This document shows, one piece after another, positions 56,163-64,000 of a DNA stretch of 64,000 nucleotides. Location: the NCBI GenBank assembly GCA_947591605.1, contig CANQDF010000003.1, positions 1-64,000 of the forward strand. The letters are read 5' to 3'. The DNA is from an uncultured Clostridia bacterium. GTDB lineage: Bacteria > Bacillota > Clostridia > Lachnospirales > CAG-274. The notes under the pieces are model-generated. The model had not been told where the DNA came from, ran no database searches, and saw nothing but the letters and a program-made list of their open reading frames with translations. The position numbers and the translations under genes are program-made. Every line of letters starts with the position of its first letter. Position 1 is the first letter of the stretch.

Positions 56163-58300
56163 TCCCCATTATCCGAAACGAGCCTGTAATATATGCCTCC
56201 GTTCTTTACAAGAGAGGCATGGTTTCCCCGTTCCGCTATTTTTCCGTCCTTAAAAACAAGTATCTCGTCGCAGCTTCTTATGGTGCTTAGCCTGTGCGCA
56301 ATAATTATAAGAGTTATGCCCAACGAGAGTATGTTTTCCATTACTTCCTTTTCCGTCTTTGCGTCCAATGCGCTTGTAGCCTCGTCCAGTATAAGTATCT
56401 CGGGGCGCCTTGCTATTGCTCTTGCTATCTCGATGCGCTGCCTTTGTCCTCCTGAAAGGTTTTTGCCGCCCTCGGTTATCATTTCGTAGTAGGCGCCCTT
56501 TCTTACGACAATATCATCGTGTATACATGCCTTTTTGCATGCCGTCACAACATCCTCATAGGTTATGGTCTTATCCCACATGGTTATGTTGTCAAAAACG
56601 GTTCCCTCGTACAGCTGCGCACCCTGGCTTACAACGGCTATTTTGGAATAGAAGTATTCCCTTTTAAGCTCGCTTTTTTCCGCCGTGCCGTAGTAGATAT
56701 GTCCCTGTGTTTCGGCATACAAGCCTGCCGCAAGCTTTGCCGCAGTGGATTTTCCGCTGCCGCTGCCGCCCGTAAAGGCTATGCTTTTGCCCTTTTCAAG
56801 GGTAAAGCTTACGCCGCTTATCGCATAATCCGACGAACCGGGATAGCAAAAGGACACATCCTCTGCCCTGATCTCTCCGTTTATCCGCTTTGTCTGCGTT
56901 TCGCCGGAGGGCAGAAATATATTTTCGTCGGCATATTTCATGGTATCGTCCGTTCTGTCAATTATGCTTTTAAAGCCGAATATTGCCGATACCGAGTCCA
57001 TAAACGAGCCGAGAGGGGTAAGAAATGCCGAAAGCATACCCATAACACCCACTGCCGTGCCTACCGAAAAGCTGCCGGAAAGCACCTTGTAAGCGCCTAT
57101 TGTCAAAATGGCTGCCGAAACAGCCGAGTTTATAAAGTAAAATGCCGACGACAGATAAATATTAAGCTTATCCGTGCGTGCCGAGGAGCCGATATTAAGG
57201 GCAGCCATACCCGTAAGCCTTGCAAACATCGCATCCTCGCAGGAGCAGGATTTTATTGTTTCTATCATATCAACGGCAGAGGCGGCAGAGCCCTGGAGCA
57301 TAGCCTCGTTTTTTTTGCACAGTGCGGATATTGTGCCGAGCTTGCCCGAGATGTAAATTACCGCAGTTATATTGAGTATAATTGCGGCAATGCCCACAAA
57401 AGCCACAGACACGTCAAAGACAAAGGCGGCTGTGCAGTAAAGCACCATAAGCACACCCTGAAACAATATAGGCGATATATATTTTACGGCAAGCTGTGCC
57501 GTTTCAAAGCTGCCCAGCTGCCTGTTTGCAAGCTCTCCGGGAGCCCTTTGCGAAAAAAATGTGATGGGCAGCCTGAGTATTTTTTCCATAAAGCCTATGC
57601 TGAGGCTTATATTAAGGTTCCTCTGTATCTCGTAGCCCATCCTTTCGTAAAGAACCGAGGCAATAAACGATAGCAGCATCACCGATACCATAGAGGCGGC
57701 AAGCACAAAAAAGCTGTCCGTCCTGTTATCAAGGAGTATGTTGTCTATATAGGCGGAATTAAAAAACGGCATCAGCATACCGAAAACCGTAACTGTCATA
57801 AGCACAAAGGATATAAACACAAAGCCCGGTATATATCGTTTTATGCAGTTAAGTGTAAAGCTGTTGTCTGCGTGCTTTTTTGCAGATACAAACTTGTCGG
57901 ACTTACCGAAGGTGAGCACTATGCCCGTAAAATTGCCGTCAAACTCGCTGCAGCTAGCCTTGTATCTGCCCAGTGCGGGGTCGTTTATATAGTAACCGTT
58001 CTTATCAAAGCCGCACAGCACCACAAAATGCCCCATATTCCAGTGGATAATGGCAGGCAGGGGTACATTTTTCACGCTTTGCGGGTCGGCTCTGAACGCC
58101 TTGCAGACAAGACCGTTTTTTACCGCAGCCCTTTTTATGCCCTTGGCATTGACGCCGTCCTTGGATACGCTGCAGTCCACACGCAGCTGTTCAAGCGACA
58201 TATCCTCCTTGCCGAAGTACTTAAGTATCATAGCCAGGCAGGCGGCGCCGCATTCAACATTTTCCATCTGGAGCACAAAAGGCACTCTGACCCTTTTCAT
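56159..58300 (-). CDS. C39-peptidase ABC transporter (NHLM/bacteriocin-type)
   Basis: Membrane exporter of 713 residues that cleaves double-glycine leaders and exports the core. C39 domain (about 1-135): catalytic Cys17 in QMENVECGAACLAMILKYFG, His in HWNMGHFVVLCGF and Asp in YYINDPALGRYKA. Six-helix membrane domain (about 160-450) and ATPase: TGGSGSGKSTAAKLAAGL, LSGGQRQRIEIARAIA, ILILDEATSALD. The frame extends upstream, but ATG 58300 has GGGAGG eight bases before it and shares ATGA with the stop of the HlyD gene. It is the expected processing enzyme for the peptide at 43737-43880. Confidence 0.95.
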   Translation of the reverse strand: MKRVRVPFVLQMENVECGAACLAMILKYFGKEDMSLEQLRVDCSVSKDGVNAKGIKRAAVKNGLVCKAFRADPQSVKNVPLPAIIHWNMGHFVVLCGFDKNGYYINDPALGRYKASCSEFDGNFTGIVLTFGKSDKFVSAKKHADNSFTLNCIKRYIPGFVFISFVLMTVTVFGMLMPFFNSAYIDNILLDNRTDSFFVLAASMVSVMLLSFIASVLYERMGYEIQRNLNISLSIGFMEKILRLPITFFSQRAPGELANRQLGSFETAQLAVKYISPILFQGVLMVLYCTAAFVFDVSVAFVGIAAIILNITAVIYISGKLGTISALCKKNEAMLQGSAASAVDMIETIKSCSCEDAMFARLTGMAALNIGSSARTDKLNIYLSSAFYFINSAVSAAILTIGAYKVLSGSFSVGTAVGVMGMLSAFLTPLGSFMDSVSAIFGFKSIIDRTDDTMKYADENIFLPSGETQTKRINGEIRAEDVSFCYPGSSDYAISGVSFTLEKGKSIAFTGGSGSGKSTAAKLAAGLYAETQGHIYYGTAEKSELKREYFYSKIAVVSQGAQLYEGTVFDNITMWDKTITYEDVVTACKKACIHDDIVVRKGAYYEMITEGGKNLSGGQRQRIEIARAIARRPEILILDEATSALDAKTEKEVMENILSLGITLIIIAHRLSTIRSCDEILVFKDGKIAERGNHASLVKNGGIYYRLVSDNGE

Positions 58301-59187
58301 CTGCTGCCACCTCCCAAAAGCCATCTGTACGGAGGCCGGTTGGAGATAACCACGGAGTTTTCGCACACCGTACCCAGGCTTACGTCTATATCTCCGCTTT
58401 TGCTGTCCGACCAGTTGAGTCCGCTTGCCGTATCCGGGTCGGAGAGCAGGTTTATATATACCGCCACATATGTTTTGTCCTCGTCCAAAAGGCTTGGTAT
58501 GCTGTAAATATCGTAATCCTTAAGGGCATCGCTTTTGGTTATTGCAGTATCGCCTATGTCATTAACATATCCGTTTATGTAACCGAACTTTTCCCTGGGT
58601 GCATAGTTGGGCGAAACCTGAACGGAACAGCCCTTTGATATGCTGTTTATAAGCTCGCTGGGCATAAGGGCAAATATCTGCCTTTGGTCGTTATCCTCCC
58701 TGACTGCCGCAACAGAGGCTATAATGCCGCCCTTTTGTATATAGGCGCCCTTATCTGCCACGGAGAGCACAGTACCGCTGTACTCCGATACGATAACGGA
58801 TGTGTTGCGGTAATCCTGTTTTAGCTCCTCCGCAGGCTCTCCGCTGACCGATGCGGCATCTATTTTGTTTAATATCCCCTCATTGGGTATCATTGCGGCT
58901 ATATCTCCTACCTCTATCTTTTCTCCCGCCGTAACGCATATATCGGAAATTATGCCGTCCTCGGGCGCAGTTATGTACCTGATGCCCCCTGCGGGATAGA
59001 CTACGCCCGTTATATTGACCGTCGATGCGATATTGCCGAATACAAACCATACGCCCGTAAGCAAAATGCCCGTTATAAACACTGCCGCCAGCACTCTGAC
59101 CGAAACCGACAGCTTTTTTATCTGCCTGTCTGTGGAAAACATATCCTTAAAGCTCTCGGATGCTTCCCTGCGAAATAGATCATTCAT
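58297..59187 (-). CDS. HlyD-like adaptor (NHLM secretion protein type)
   Basis: A 296-residue membrane-fusion-type protein: one N-terminal membrane segment (VLAAVFITGILLTGVWFVFG), then biotinyl-lipoyl-like halves (YITAPEDGIISDICVTAGEKIEVGD; YSGTVLSVADKGAYIQKGGI) separated by a short region, and a C-terminal beta domain. In Gram-positives such adaptors link the ABC exporter to the wall zone. ATG 59187 follows GAGGAG and overlaps the lipoprotein stop; a TTG two codons earlier is less likely. All four operon genes overlap. Confidence 0.88.
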   Translation of the reverse strand: MNDLFRREASESFKDMFSTDRQIKKLSVSVRVLAAVFITGILLTGVWFVFGNIASTVNITGVVYPAGGIRYITAPEDGIISDICVTAGEKIEVGDIAAMIPNEGILNKIDAASVSGEPAEELKQDYRNTSVIVSEYSGTVLSVADKGAYIQKGGIIASVAAVREDNDQRQIFALMPSELINSISKGCSVQVSPNYAPREKFGYINGYVNDIGDTAITKSDALKDYDIYSIPSLLDEDKTYVAVYINLLSDPDTASGLNWSDSKSGDIDVSLGTVCENSVVISNRPPYRWLLGGGSR

Positions 59188-60403
59188 TTGCAAAACTCCT
59201 CATTTGCTCCTCCTGCAAACTTTGCTCCTCCCAAGACACAAGACTGGACCCTGCTATCTTGCCGTTTAATATACCCTGTTCGGAGCTTTCGTTATCTTCG
59301 GATATGACAAAAAAATATTCAAGCCCTTCCTTTGTTGATTTACAACAGCTGAAGTATTTGTAGACAGCCATACCGTTATCCTGAAACGTAAATTGCTGAT
59401 ATTCTCCCGAATATCCCTTTTCGTGCAGGATCTCCGCTATCCTGCCGCAGGATGACGTGTTGTTTTTTACCGCCGTATCCACTATCATCCTTAACGCATT
59501 GTATCCGTGTATCTTCCATGTATCCTGTACCTCATATTCCGGCAGACCCGGATCCGATCCCGGAGCAATGTCGGAATTGAATTGCGAAACAATGTAAACG
59601 TTGTTAAATGCGTCCAGATGTTCAAGCAGAGCCTTGCTGTCGTCCAGTCTGCTGTCGCTTACCACATAAAGCTCGGGCATCTCTTCTTTTAGCTTATAGA
59701 GCAGCTCAAAGCCCTCGTCATCGCTCGGTATCAGCACAACGCCCTCCACGCCCAGCAGCTTCCACCTTTCGACCGTGCGGTCGAAATCCGATATCATGGT
59801 ATTTATTCTGACCGAATCCACAACGTTTATATCCTCGGTACTCTCGTTTCTGTAAAAGGACGATGCCTCATCTCTGCTTATAGGGTTGTCCGAGCAGCAC
59901 AGCGCCCATTTTTTTGCGGGGGAAAACTCCGCCATCCTTCTCATAACAAGGCCCGTGTCCTTGTTGCTGTAATTGAGCGAGAACACCCTTTTGTAATTTG
60001 CCTCCTCAAGCGTATCGTCATATGTCCAATGAGGGCAGATAAGTATCTTGCCCGCCTTGTCTGTCTGGTATATCTGGCTGTCGCATATATCGGGCGACGA
60101 CGAGGCTATTATAGCCGTCAGCTCCTTATCGTTTACAAGCTCTGCGGTTATCTCGTTGCCCTTTTCGTAGTTGCCCATATCATCATAAAATTCAAGCTGT
60201 ATATCGTAGCCGCTGTCCTTGTATTGGTTACACACTATTTCATAGGCTTTTTTTATGCCCATTTCAAAATACTCCGAGTAAACGCTCGGGCTGCCCGTGA
60301 CGGCTATCTTTATGGTTTTGTTCTCCTCTTCTCCGCTGCACCCGTAAAGCAGCACAGCCGCAAAGAGCAAAACTGCGGTAAAAGCAATTTTTATTTTTGA
60401 CAT
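59180..60403 (-). CDS. Type-1 periplasmic-binding-protein-fold lipoprotein
   Basis: First gene of the export operon, 407 residues. Signal and lipobox: AFTAVLLFAAVLLYGCSG. The mature protein looks like a class I substrate-binding protein (Leu/Ile/Val-binding or BMP-like): KTIKIAVTGSPSVYSEYFEM, LEFYDDMGNYEKGNEITAEL, LTAIIASSSPD, GVEGVVLIPSDDEGFELL and VYIVSQFNSDIAPGSDPGLPEY. No importer permease is nearby, so it is unlikely to serve ordinary uptake. Placed with an exporter, it may bind the exported peptide or a small ligand; this is inference. Its promoter carries LytTR-type repeats. Confidence 0.82.
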   Translation of the reverse strand: MSKIKIAFTAVLLFAAVLLYGCSGEEENKTIKIAVTGSPSVYSEYFEMGIKKAYEIVCNQYKDSGYDIQLEFYDDMGNYEKGNEITAELVNDKELTAIIASSSPDICDSQIYQTDKAGKILICPHWTYDDTLEEANYKRVFSLNYSNKDTGLVMRRMAEFSPAKKWALCCSDNPISRDEASSFYRNESTEDINVVDSVRINTMISDFDRTVERWKLLGVEGVVLIPSDDEGFELLYKLKEEMPELYVVSDSRLDDSKALLEHLDAFNNVYIVSQFNSDIAPGSDPGLPEYEVQDTWKIHGYNALRMIVDTAVKNNTSSCGRIAEILHEKGYSGEYQQFTFQDNGMAVYKYFSCCKSTKEGLEYFFVISEDNESSEQGILNGKIAGSSLVSWEEQSLQEEQMRSFANE

Positions 60404-60492
60404 TGTATCCTCCCCTCTCTTTTAATAATATGTTGTATCTGAAAAAGGCAGTCTGATGCTTTAAATCTTCCCGAAAAAAGCATATTTTTATT

Positions 60493-60521
60493 ATTATAAT
60501 ACAATTTTTTGATATTTTCAA
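60493..60521 (-). promoter_or_regulatory. Promoter of the export operon
   Basis: Minus strand TTGAAA (60521-60516), 17-base spacer, TATAAT (60498-60493). Confidence 0.78.
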
Positions 60522-60532
60522 TGCCGCTGATT

Positions 60533-60564
60533 TGTATTTCACGCACAAAAAACTGCTTTTTACG
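60533..60564 (-). promoter_or_regulatory. LytTR-type direct repeat pair upstream of the export operon
   Basis: Plus strand TGTATTTCACG (60533-60543) and TGCTTTTTACG (60554-60564), exact 21-bp period, the same consensus as at 52913-52944. The pair sits 11 bases further from the -35 box than at the giant gene, about one helical turn. Confidence 0.72.
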
Positions 60565-60632
60565 CAGGGCTTGCAATAACGGGGGTATTGCCATATTGCG
60601 GCAAACGACAATTTTTACCCAATTTTTACAGC

Positions 60633-60664
60633 AAAAAACTCCCTGCCTCATAAGTGACAGGGAG
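60633..60664 (-). terminator. Terminator after the small unknown gene
   Basis: CTCCCTG (60639-60645) pairs with CAGGGAG (60658-60664), T6 follows on the minus strand. Confidence 0.8.
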
Positions 60665-60723
60665 CAAAAGATATATCCTTGTATATGCAAAGCTCTATGC
60701 TATGTACATACCGCACAAAGACT

Positions 60724-61074
60724 TTATTTATCATCCTCACGCAGCTGTACAAACGATACACCGTAGTCGGAGAGAGGCTCCCTTTCTATCACGGTACCGT
60801 GCTGCACCTCATGTACTCCGTATTTCCAGCGATCCTTTTTATCTTGATACTTTAAATTTCCAAGCTCAATGTTTGTAAGAAACTCAAACATATCAACAAA
60901 GTCCTTGCCGCCGAACATCTTTTTATACCAAAAGCCTTCAACAGTCCAATCCGCAGAGGGCTCTACGTTGGTACGCTTGCCCGACATACCGTCAACCTTT
61001 GAGTAAACCTGCTTTCTCTGGTTGACATAGTACTCGGTGCCGTCTATTAACCTGACAAGAATATATTTAGCCAT
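60724..61074 (-). CDS. Small protein of unknown function
   Basis: A 116-residue soluble protein (MAKYILVRLIDGTEYYVNQR at the start, ending SFVQLREDDK). It has alternating beta-rich segments and conserved-looking aromatic residues (WTVEGFWYKKMFGGKDFVDM; RWKYGVHEVQHGTVIER). I do not recognise the family. ATG 61074 has GGAAGGA upstream; a TTG six codons earlier is also in frame. It has a TATAAT (61144-61139) upstream and its own terminator, so it is a separate unit from the export operon. Confidence 0.75.
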   Translation of the reverse strand: MAKYILVRLIDGTEYYVNQRKQVYSKVDGMSGKRTNVEPSADWTVEGFWYKKMFGGKDFVDMFEFLTNIELGNLKYQDKKDRWKYGVHEVQHGTVIEREPLSDYGVSFVQLREDDK

Positions 61075-61408
61075 ATAAATCCATCCTTCCAATTGCTGTC
61101 ATAAGCGATGAACGGTACACACATACCCGTCCAATGACATTATAGCACATTTCACAAAAGAAATAAAATAAAATTTTAACAAAAAACAAAATTGTTTATC
61201 AATAACAAAAATAAAAGCCGCAAAAAGACGTTTTTGTCCGTAGTGTACAAAAAACTGCTTTTTGTTACGGTATATCCCGCTTTTTGATTGTAAAAAAACA
61301 AATATAAGCAGTCGACATTTTTAAAATATGCACAAATCGTTTTTGCCTGCGGAACATCGAAAACGCCTTTCGGCAAAAAGCTCTTATCCCATTATTGTAA
61401 AATGTATA
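61075..61408. other. Non-coding, AT-rich stretch
   Basis: No gene with a ribosome site. It holds a likely -10 box TATAAT (61144-61139, minus) for the small unknown gene. A small hairpin GCCGAAAGGC (61364-61373) followed by GTTTT on the minus strand may end the stalk gene. Oligo-A/T tracts fill the rest. Confidence 0.5.
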
Positions 61409-61879
61409 TCAATCAAGCTCTATCTCGTTCACGGGCACTTCCTCAACGGGGAAGGTCTGCGTGCCGCCTATCTTGAGCCCTGTTTTTGCTTTGACCGAGG
61501 CAGTTTTTGTCTGTGCGTCCCAGTCCACCTCTGCTCCCAAAGCCTCGCCCACTGCCCTGAGCGGCAGCATAAAGCGTGAGTTTATTATCTGCTGAGGCAC
61601 CTCGGGCGTTATACTCTCTCCGTTTGCCGTAAAGCTTGCTTCGCCTGCCGTCATTACAACCGAGGACGAACCCTTTGTAAGCACAGCCGTTTTGGTGTCT
61701 GCGTCATATTCGACCGTATATCCAAGCTCTTCAAAAGCTCCCCTTACGGGCACAAGCGTGCGTCCCTCCACTATAACAGCCTCGGCGTCAATAGGCTTGT
61801 CGTTTACCTTGACCTGAGCCGCCGATACCGTTACCGACATCATTATCACTGCAATAAACGCAGCAAAAAACCTTTTCAT
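61409..61879 (-). CDS. Exported stalk-domain (copper amine oxidase N-type) protein
   Basis: A 156-residue exported protein made of a signal peptide (FFAAFIAVIMMSVTVSAA) and one stalk domain: VNDKPIDAEAVIVEGRTLVP, FEELGYTVEYDADTKTAVL, INSRFMLPLRAVGEALGAEV, with the typical R-T-L-V-P-x-R and W-D-x-x-T-K-T motifs. Such domains bind or space cell-surface proteins; no copper oxidase is implied. Separate from murG by 25 bases and possibly co-transcribed with it. Confidence 0.9.
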   Translation of the reverse strand: MKRFFAAFIAVIMMSVTVSAAQVKVNDKPIDAEAVIVEGRTLVPVRGAFEELGYTVEYDADTKTAVLTKGSSSVVMTAGEASFTANGESITPEVPQQIINSRFMLPLRAVGEALGAEVDWDAQTKTASVKAKTGLKIGGTQTFPVEEVPVNEIELD

Positions 61880-61904
61880 GTAATATCCCCTTTCCGTGTA
61901 CGGG

Positions 61905-62999
61905 TCATACGGCGCCCGTACGCTTTTCCCTTGTACATTCGGCTATGACGGACATCACCTTTTCGACCCCCCTGGACTGCGAGGCGTTATCCATTGCCGA
62001 AATATACCCTACTCTGTTATTATACAACGAATTTATTTCTTTTGCAAGTGTATCCGCATTAAGATTTTCCTCATTCAGCACAGCGGCAAAGCCATGCTCC
62101 TTAAACGACGCCGCATTAAGTATCTGGTCGCCTCTGCTGGCAGCCTTTGAGAGCGGTATAAGCAGCATTGGCTTGTGCAGGGCAAGCAGCTCGCATATCG
62201 AGTTGGAGCCTGCACGGGATATTACCATATCGGCTGCCGCAAACAGATCCTTAAGCTCTTTTGATATATATTCAAACTGTACATATGCAGGGTCGCTTAT
62301 ATCGGCATCCATATTGCCCTTTCCGCACAGATGCACTATATCAAAGCGCTCGGCAAGCTGCGGCAGCAGCTCTCTTATGCAGGCGTTTACCTTTACCGAG
62401 CCCTGCGAACCGCCCATTACAAGCACAACGGGCTTGCTGCCGTCAAAGCCGCACATTTTAAGCCCTGCCTGTCTGCTGCCCTTGAACAGCTCCGACCTTA
62501 TGGGCGTACCCGTAAGCACTCCCTTGCCGCCCTTAACGTATTTAAGCGCCTCCGGGAAGGTGCAGCACACCCTGCTTGCAAAGGGTGAAGCCAGCTTGTT
62601 TGCAAGCCCGGGGGTTATATCGGACTCGTGCGCAACAACAGGCACACGGTTAAGGTATCCGCCTATTGCCACAGGCACGGATACAAAGCCGCCCTTTGAG
62701 AAAATAACATCGGGCTTTTCCCTGTGTATGATGGCGCTTGCCTCGCCCAGACCCTTTACCACTCTGAACATATCCGCAGCATTTTTAATGTTGTTTTTAA
62801 GCTCCCTGCTGCGGCGCAGCTTACCCGTGCTTATGCCGTAATACTTTATGCCGCACGCCTCTATAAGGCCCTTTTCCATACCGTCTTTGCTGCCTATGTA
62901 AACTATATCGTAGCCCGAAGCCTCAAGTGCAGGCAAAAGTGCAATGTTTGGGGTGACATGCCCCGCAGTGCCTCCGCCTGTGAGAATTATCTTTTTCAT
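61905..62999 (-). CDS. murG: UDP-N-acetylglucosamine--muramyl-pentapeptide pyrophosphoryl-undecaprenol GlcNAc transferase
   Basis: Makes lipid II from lipid I at the inner face of the membrane. The 364 residues carry GGGTAGHVTPNIALLPAL (N-terminal glycine loop), YIGSKDGMEKGLIEA, VVAHESDITPGLANKLAS, VMGGSQGSVKVN and ADMVISRAGSNSICELLALH (UDP-GlcNAc-binding region). Full length for the family. No other cell-wall genes are adjacent, which is slightly unusual, since murG normally lies in the dcw cluster. Confidence 0.97.
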   Translation of the reverse strand: MKKIILTGGGTAGHVTPNIALLPALEASGYDIVYIGSKDGMEKGLIEACGIKYYGISTGKLRRSRELKNNIKNAADMFRVVKGLGEASAIIHREKPDVIFSKGGFVSVPVAIGGYLNRVPVVAHESDITPGLANKLASPFASRVCCTFPEALKYVKGGKGVLTGTPIRSELFKGSRQAGLKMCGFDGSKPVVLVMGGSQGSVKVNACIRELLPQLAERFDIVHLCGKGNMDADISDPAYVQFEYISKELKDLFAAADMVISRAGSNSICELLALHKPMLLIPLSKAASRGDQILNAASFKEHGFAAVLNEENLNADTLAKEINSLYNNRVGYISAMDNASQSRGVEKVMSVIAECTREKRTGAV

Positions 63000-63120
63000 A
63001 TTTAATGCCTCCGTTTAACGGTTATTTATATTATATTTTATTACAAAACGGGCGCAAAGTCCACAATTTTTTAAGCGGGGTCGTGCGCCGATAAACCATG
63101 TCCGCATAACGCCCTGTTTA

Positions 63121-63149
63121 TTGACATATGCCGCAATTTGTGTTATCTT
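63121..63149 (+). promoter_or_regulatory. Promoter of dapF
   Basis: TTGACA (63121-63126), 17-base spacer, TATCTT (63144-63149), 73 bases before the start codon. Confidence 0.7.
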
Positions 63150-63222
63150 AACTTCAAAGAAAAAAATAGGGACACGGATTTATCCATATGTATTATTTAA
63201 ATAAGAAATGAGGTTTTTTACA

Positions 63223-64000
63223 ATGCTTAAGTTTACAAAAATGACAGGCTGCGGCAACGACTATGTGTACATAAACTGCTTTGAGGAGAGGGCAGGCGAT
63301 CCTGCGGAGCTTTCAAAGCGTGTCAGCGACAGGCACTTCGGCATAGGCTCGGACGGCCTTGTGCTCATATGCCCAAGCGATACCGCCGACTGCAAAATGA
63401 GGATGTTCAACCCCGACGGCAGCGAATCCGAAATGTGCGGCAACGCCATACGCTGCGTCGGCAAATACGTACACGACAGGGGCATAATAAATAAAGACGT
63501 GATAACCGTGGAAACGCTTGCGGGCATAAAAACTCTTACGCTGCATCTTGACGAAAACGGCAGCACCAAAACCCTTACCGTAGATATGGGCACGCCTATA
63601 CTTGCGCCCGACAAGATACCCGTTGTATCCGAGGAGGAGCCCGTAAAGGCGCTTGCCCTTACCGCACACGACAAAACTATGAGCTTTACCTGTGTTTCCA
63701 TGGGCAACCCTCATGCGGTCACCTTTATAGATACTCCCGTAAAGGATTTTGACGTTGCAAGGTACGGCTCCGTGCTGGAGGTAGACAAGCACTTCCCACG
63801 CAAGGCAAATATTGAGTTTGCGCAAAAGGTGGACGACACTCATCTTAAAATGAGGGTATGGGAGAGAGGCACGGGCGAAACATGGGCATGCGGTACAGGC
63901 ACCTGCGCCACCGTAGTTGCCTCAAACCTTGTGGGCATATGCAAAAGAGGCCCCGTTGATGTTGAGCTGCTCGGAGGCACTCTCACCATAAACTGGAGCG
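63223..64000 (+). CDS. dapF: Diaminopimelate epimerase (3' end cut by window)
   Basis: Converts LL-diaminopimelate to meso-diaminopimelate for lysine and peptidoglycan. The visible 259 residues contain both catalytic cysteines: SEMCGNAIRCVGKY and ETWACGTGTCATVV, and the typical opening MLKFTKMTGCGNDYVYINC with GIGSDGLVLI and MRMFNPDGSESE. ATG 63223 has a GAGG site. The last few residues lie outside the window. Confidence 0.97.
   Translation, partial: MLKFTKMTGCGNDYVYINCFEERAGDPAELSKRVSDRHFGIGSDGLVLICPSDTADCKMRMFNPDGSESEMCGNAIRCVGKYVHDRGIINKDVITVETLAGIKTLTLHLDENGSTKTLTVDMGTPILAPDKIPVVSEEEPVKALALTAHDKTMSFTCVSMGNPHAVTFIDTPVKDFDVARYGSVLEVDKHFPRKANIEFAQKVDDTHLKMRVWERGTGETWACGTGTCATVVASNLVGICKRGPVDVELLGGTLTINWS

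Noticed and set aside
61231..61269. A third distant match to the LytTR repeat (TTTTTGT-ACG-like)
   Set aside because: Spacing is 28 bp and the core is interrupted by extra bases; does not fit the 21-bp layout.
61176..61376. 66-codon open frame in the gap before the stalk gene, considered as a second secreted peptide
   Set aside because: No ribosome site, no Gly-Gly leader pattern, and low-complexity AT-rich composition.

Overview
The window looks like a chromosomal segment of an anaerobic, Gram-positive, probably spore-forming member of the class Clostridia. The signs are a T-box leader on pheS, pyruvate phosphate dikinase, GerMN and YtvI-like sporulation-type proteins, copper-amine-oxidase-type stalk proteins, S-layer homology (SLH) domains, a dockerin-bearing surface protein and an isomerase-pathway uronate operon. 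I did not assign a genus. I saw no rRNA, tRNA, CRISPR array, prophage or complete insertion sequence.

Layout. 0-13 kb (mostly minus strand) is housekeeping: pheS (cut by the window edge) behind a Phe T-box, a cyclophilin lipoprotein, an AI-2E/YtvI-type membrane protein, ppdK, holA, comEC, a GerMN lipoprotein-like protein, an OmpR-type two-component system and comEA. 13-19.3 kb (plus) holds a D-Ala-D-Ala carboxypeptidase and uxaB-uxaA-uxaC for hexuronate breakdown. 19.4-24.2 kb holds an iron-sulfur aldo/keto reductase, a second AI-2E family protein, malic enzyme and a YkvI-type membrane protein. 24.2-26.5 kb is an operon of PH-domain, ACT-domain and UPF0210 genes behind a promoter and a structured leader. 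26.6-32.1 kb encodes an 1832-residue BspA-type leucine-rich-repeat protein ending in a dockerin. 32.5-41.3 kb has rpsU, yqeY, csoR-copA (with a fused CopZ), a stalk/DUF3298-type protein, a homocysteine methyltransferase-MTHFR fusion and an Mrp ATPase. 60.7-64 kb has a small unknown gene, a stalk protein, murG and dapF (cut by the window edge).

The most interesting part is 41.4-60.6 kb. It appears to be one regulon: a GHKL histidine kinase and LytTR response regulator; a previously easy-to-miss 47-residue peptide gene with a textbook double-glycine leader (43737-43880); a 2941-residue secreted SLH protein; and a four-gene export operon (binding-protein-type lipoprotein, HlyD-like adaptor, C39-peptidase ABC transporter, second ABC transporter) of the NHLM bacteriocin-export type. 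Two promoters (giant gene, export operon) carry paired 11-base direct repeats with an exact 21-bp period, the usual layout of LytTR operators; the regulator's own promoter carries a weaker version at the same distance from its -35 box. I infer a peptide-signalled, self-amplifying surface/secretion system. The ligand, and whether the peptide is signal, bacteriocin or modified product, cannot be read from the sequence.

Other notable points: copA is fused in frame to a CopZ chaperone that keeps its own strong Shine-Dalgarno and start codon, so the gene may make both proteins; a CsoR-type palindrome fills the spacer of the csoR promoter; a 27-bp element is duplicated on both sides of the likely promoter of the LRR-dockerin gene.
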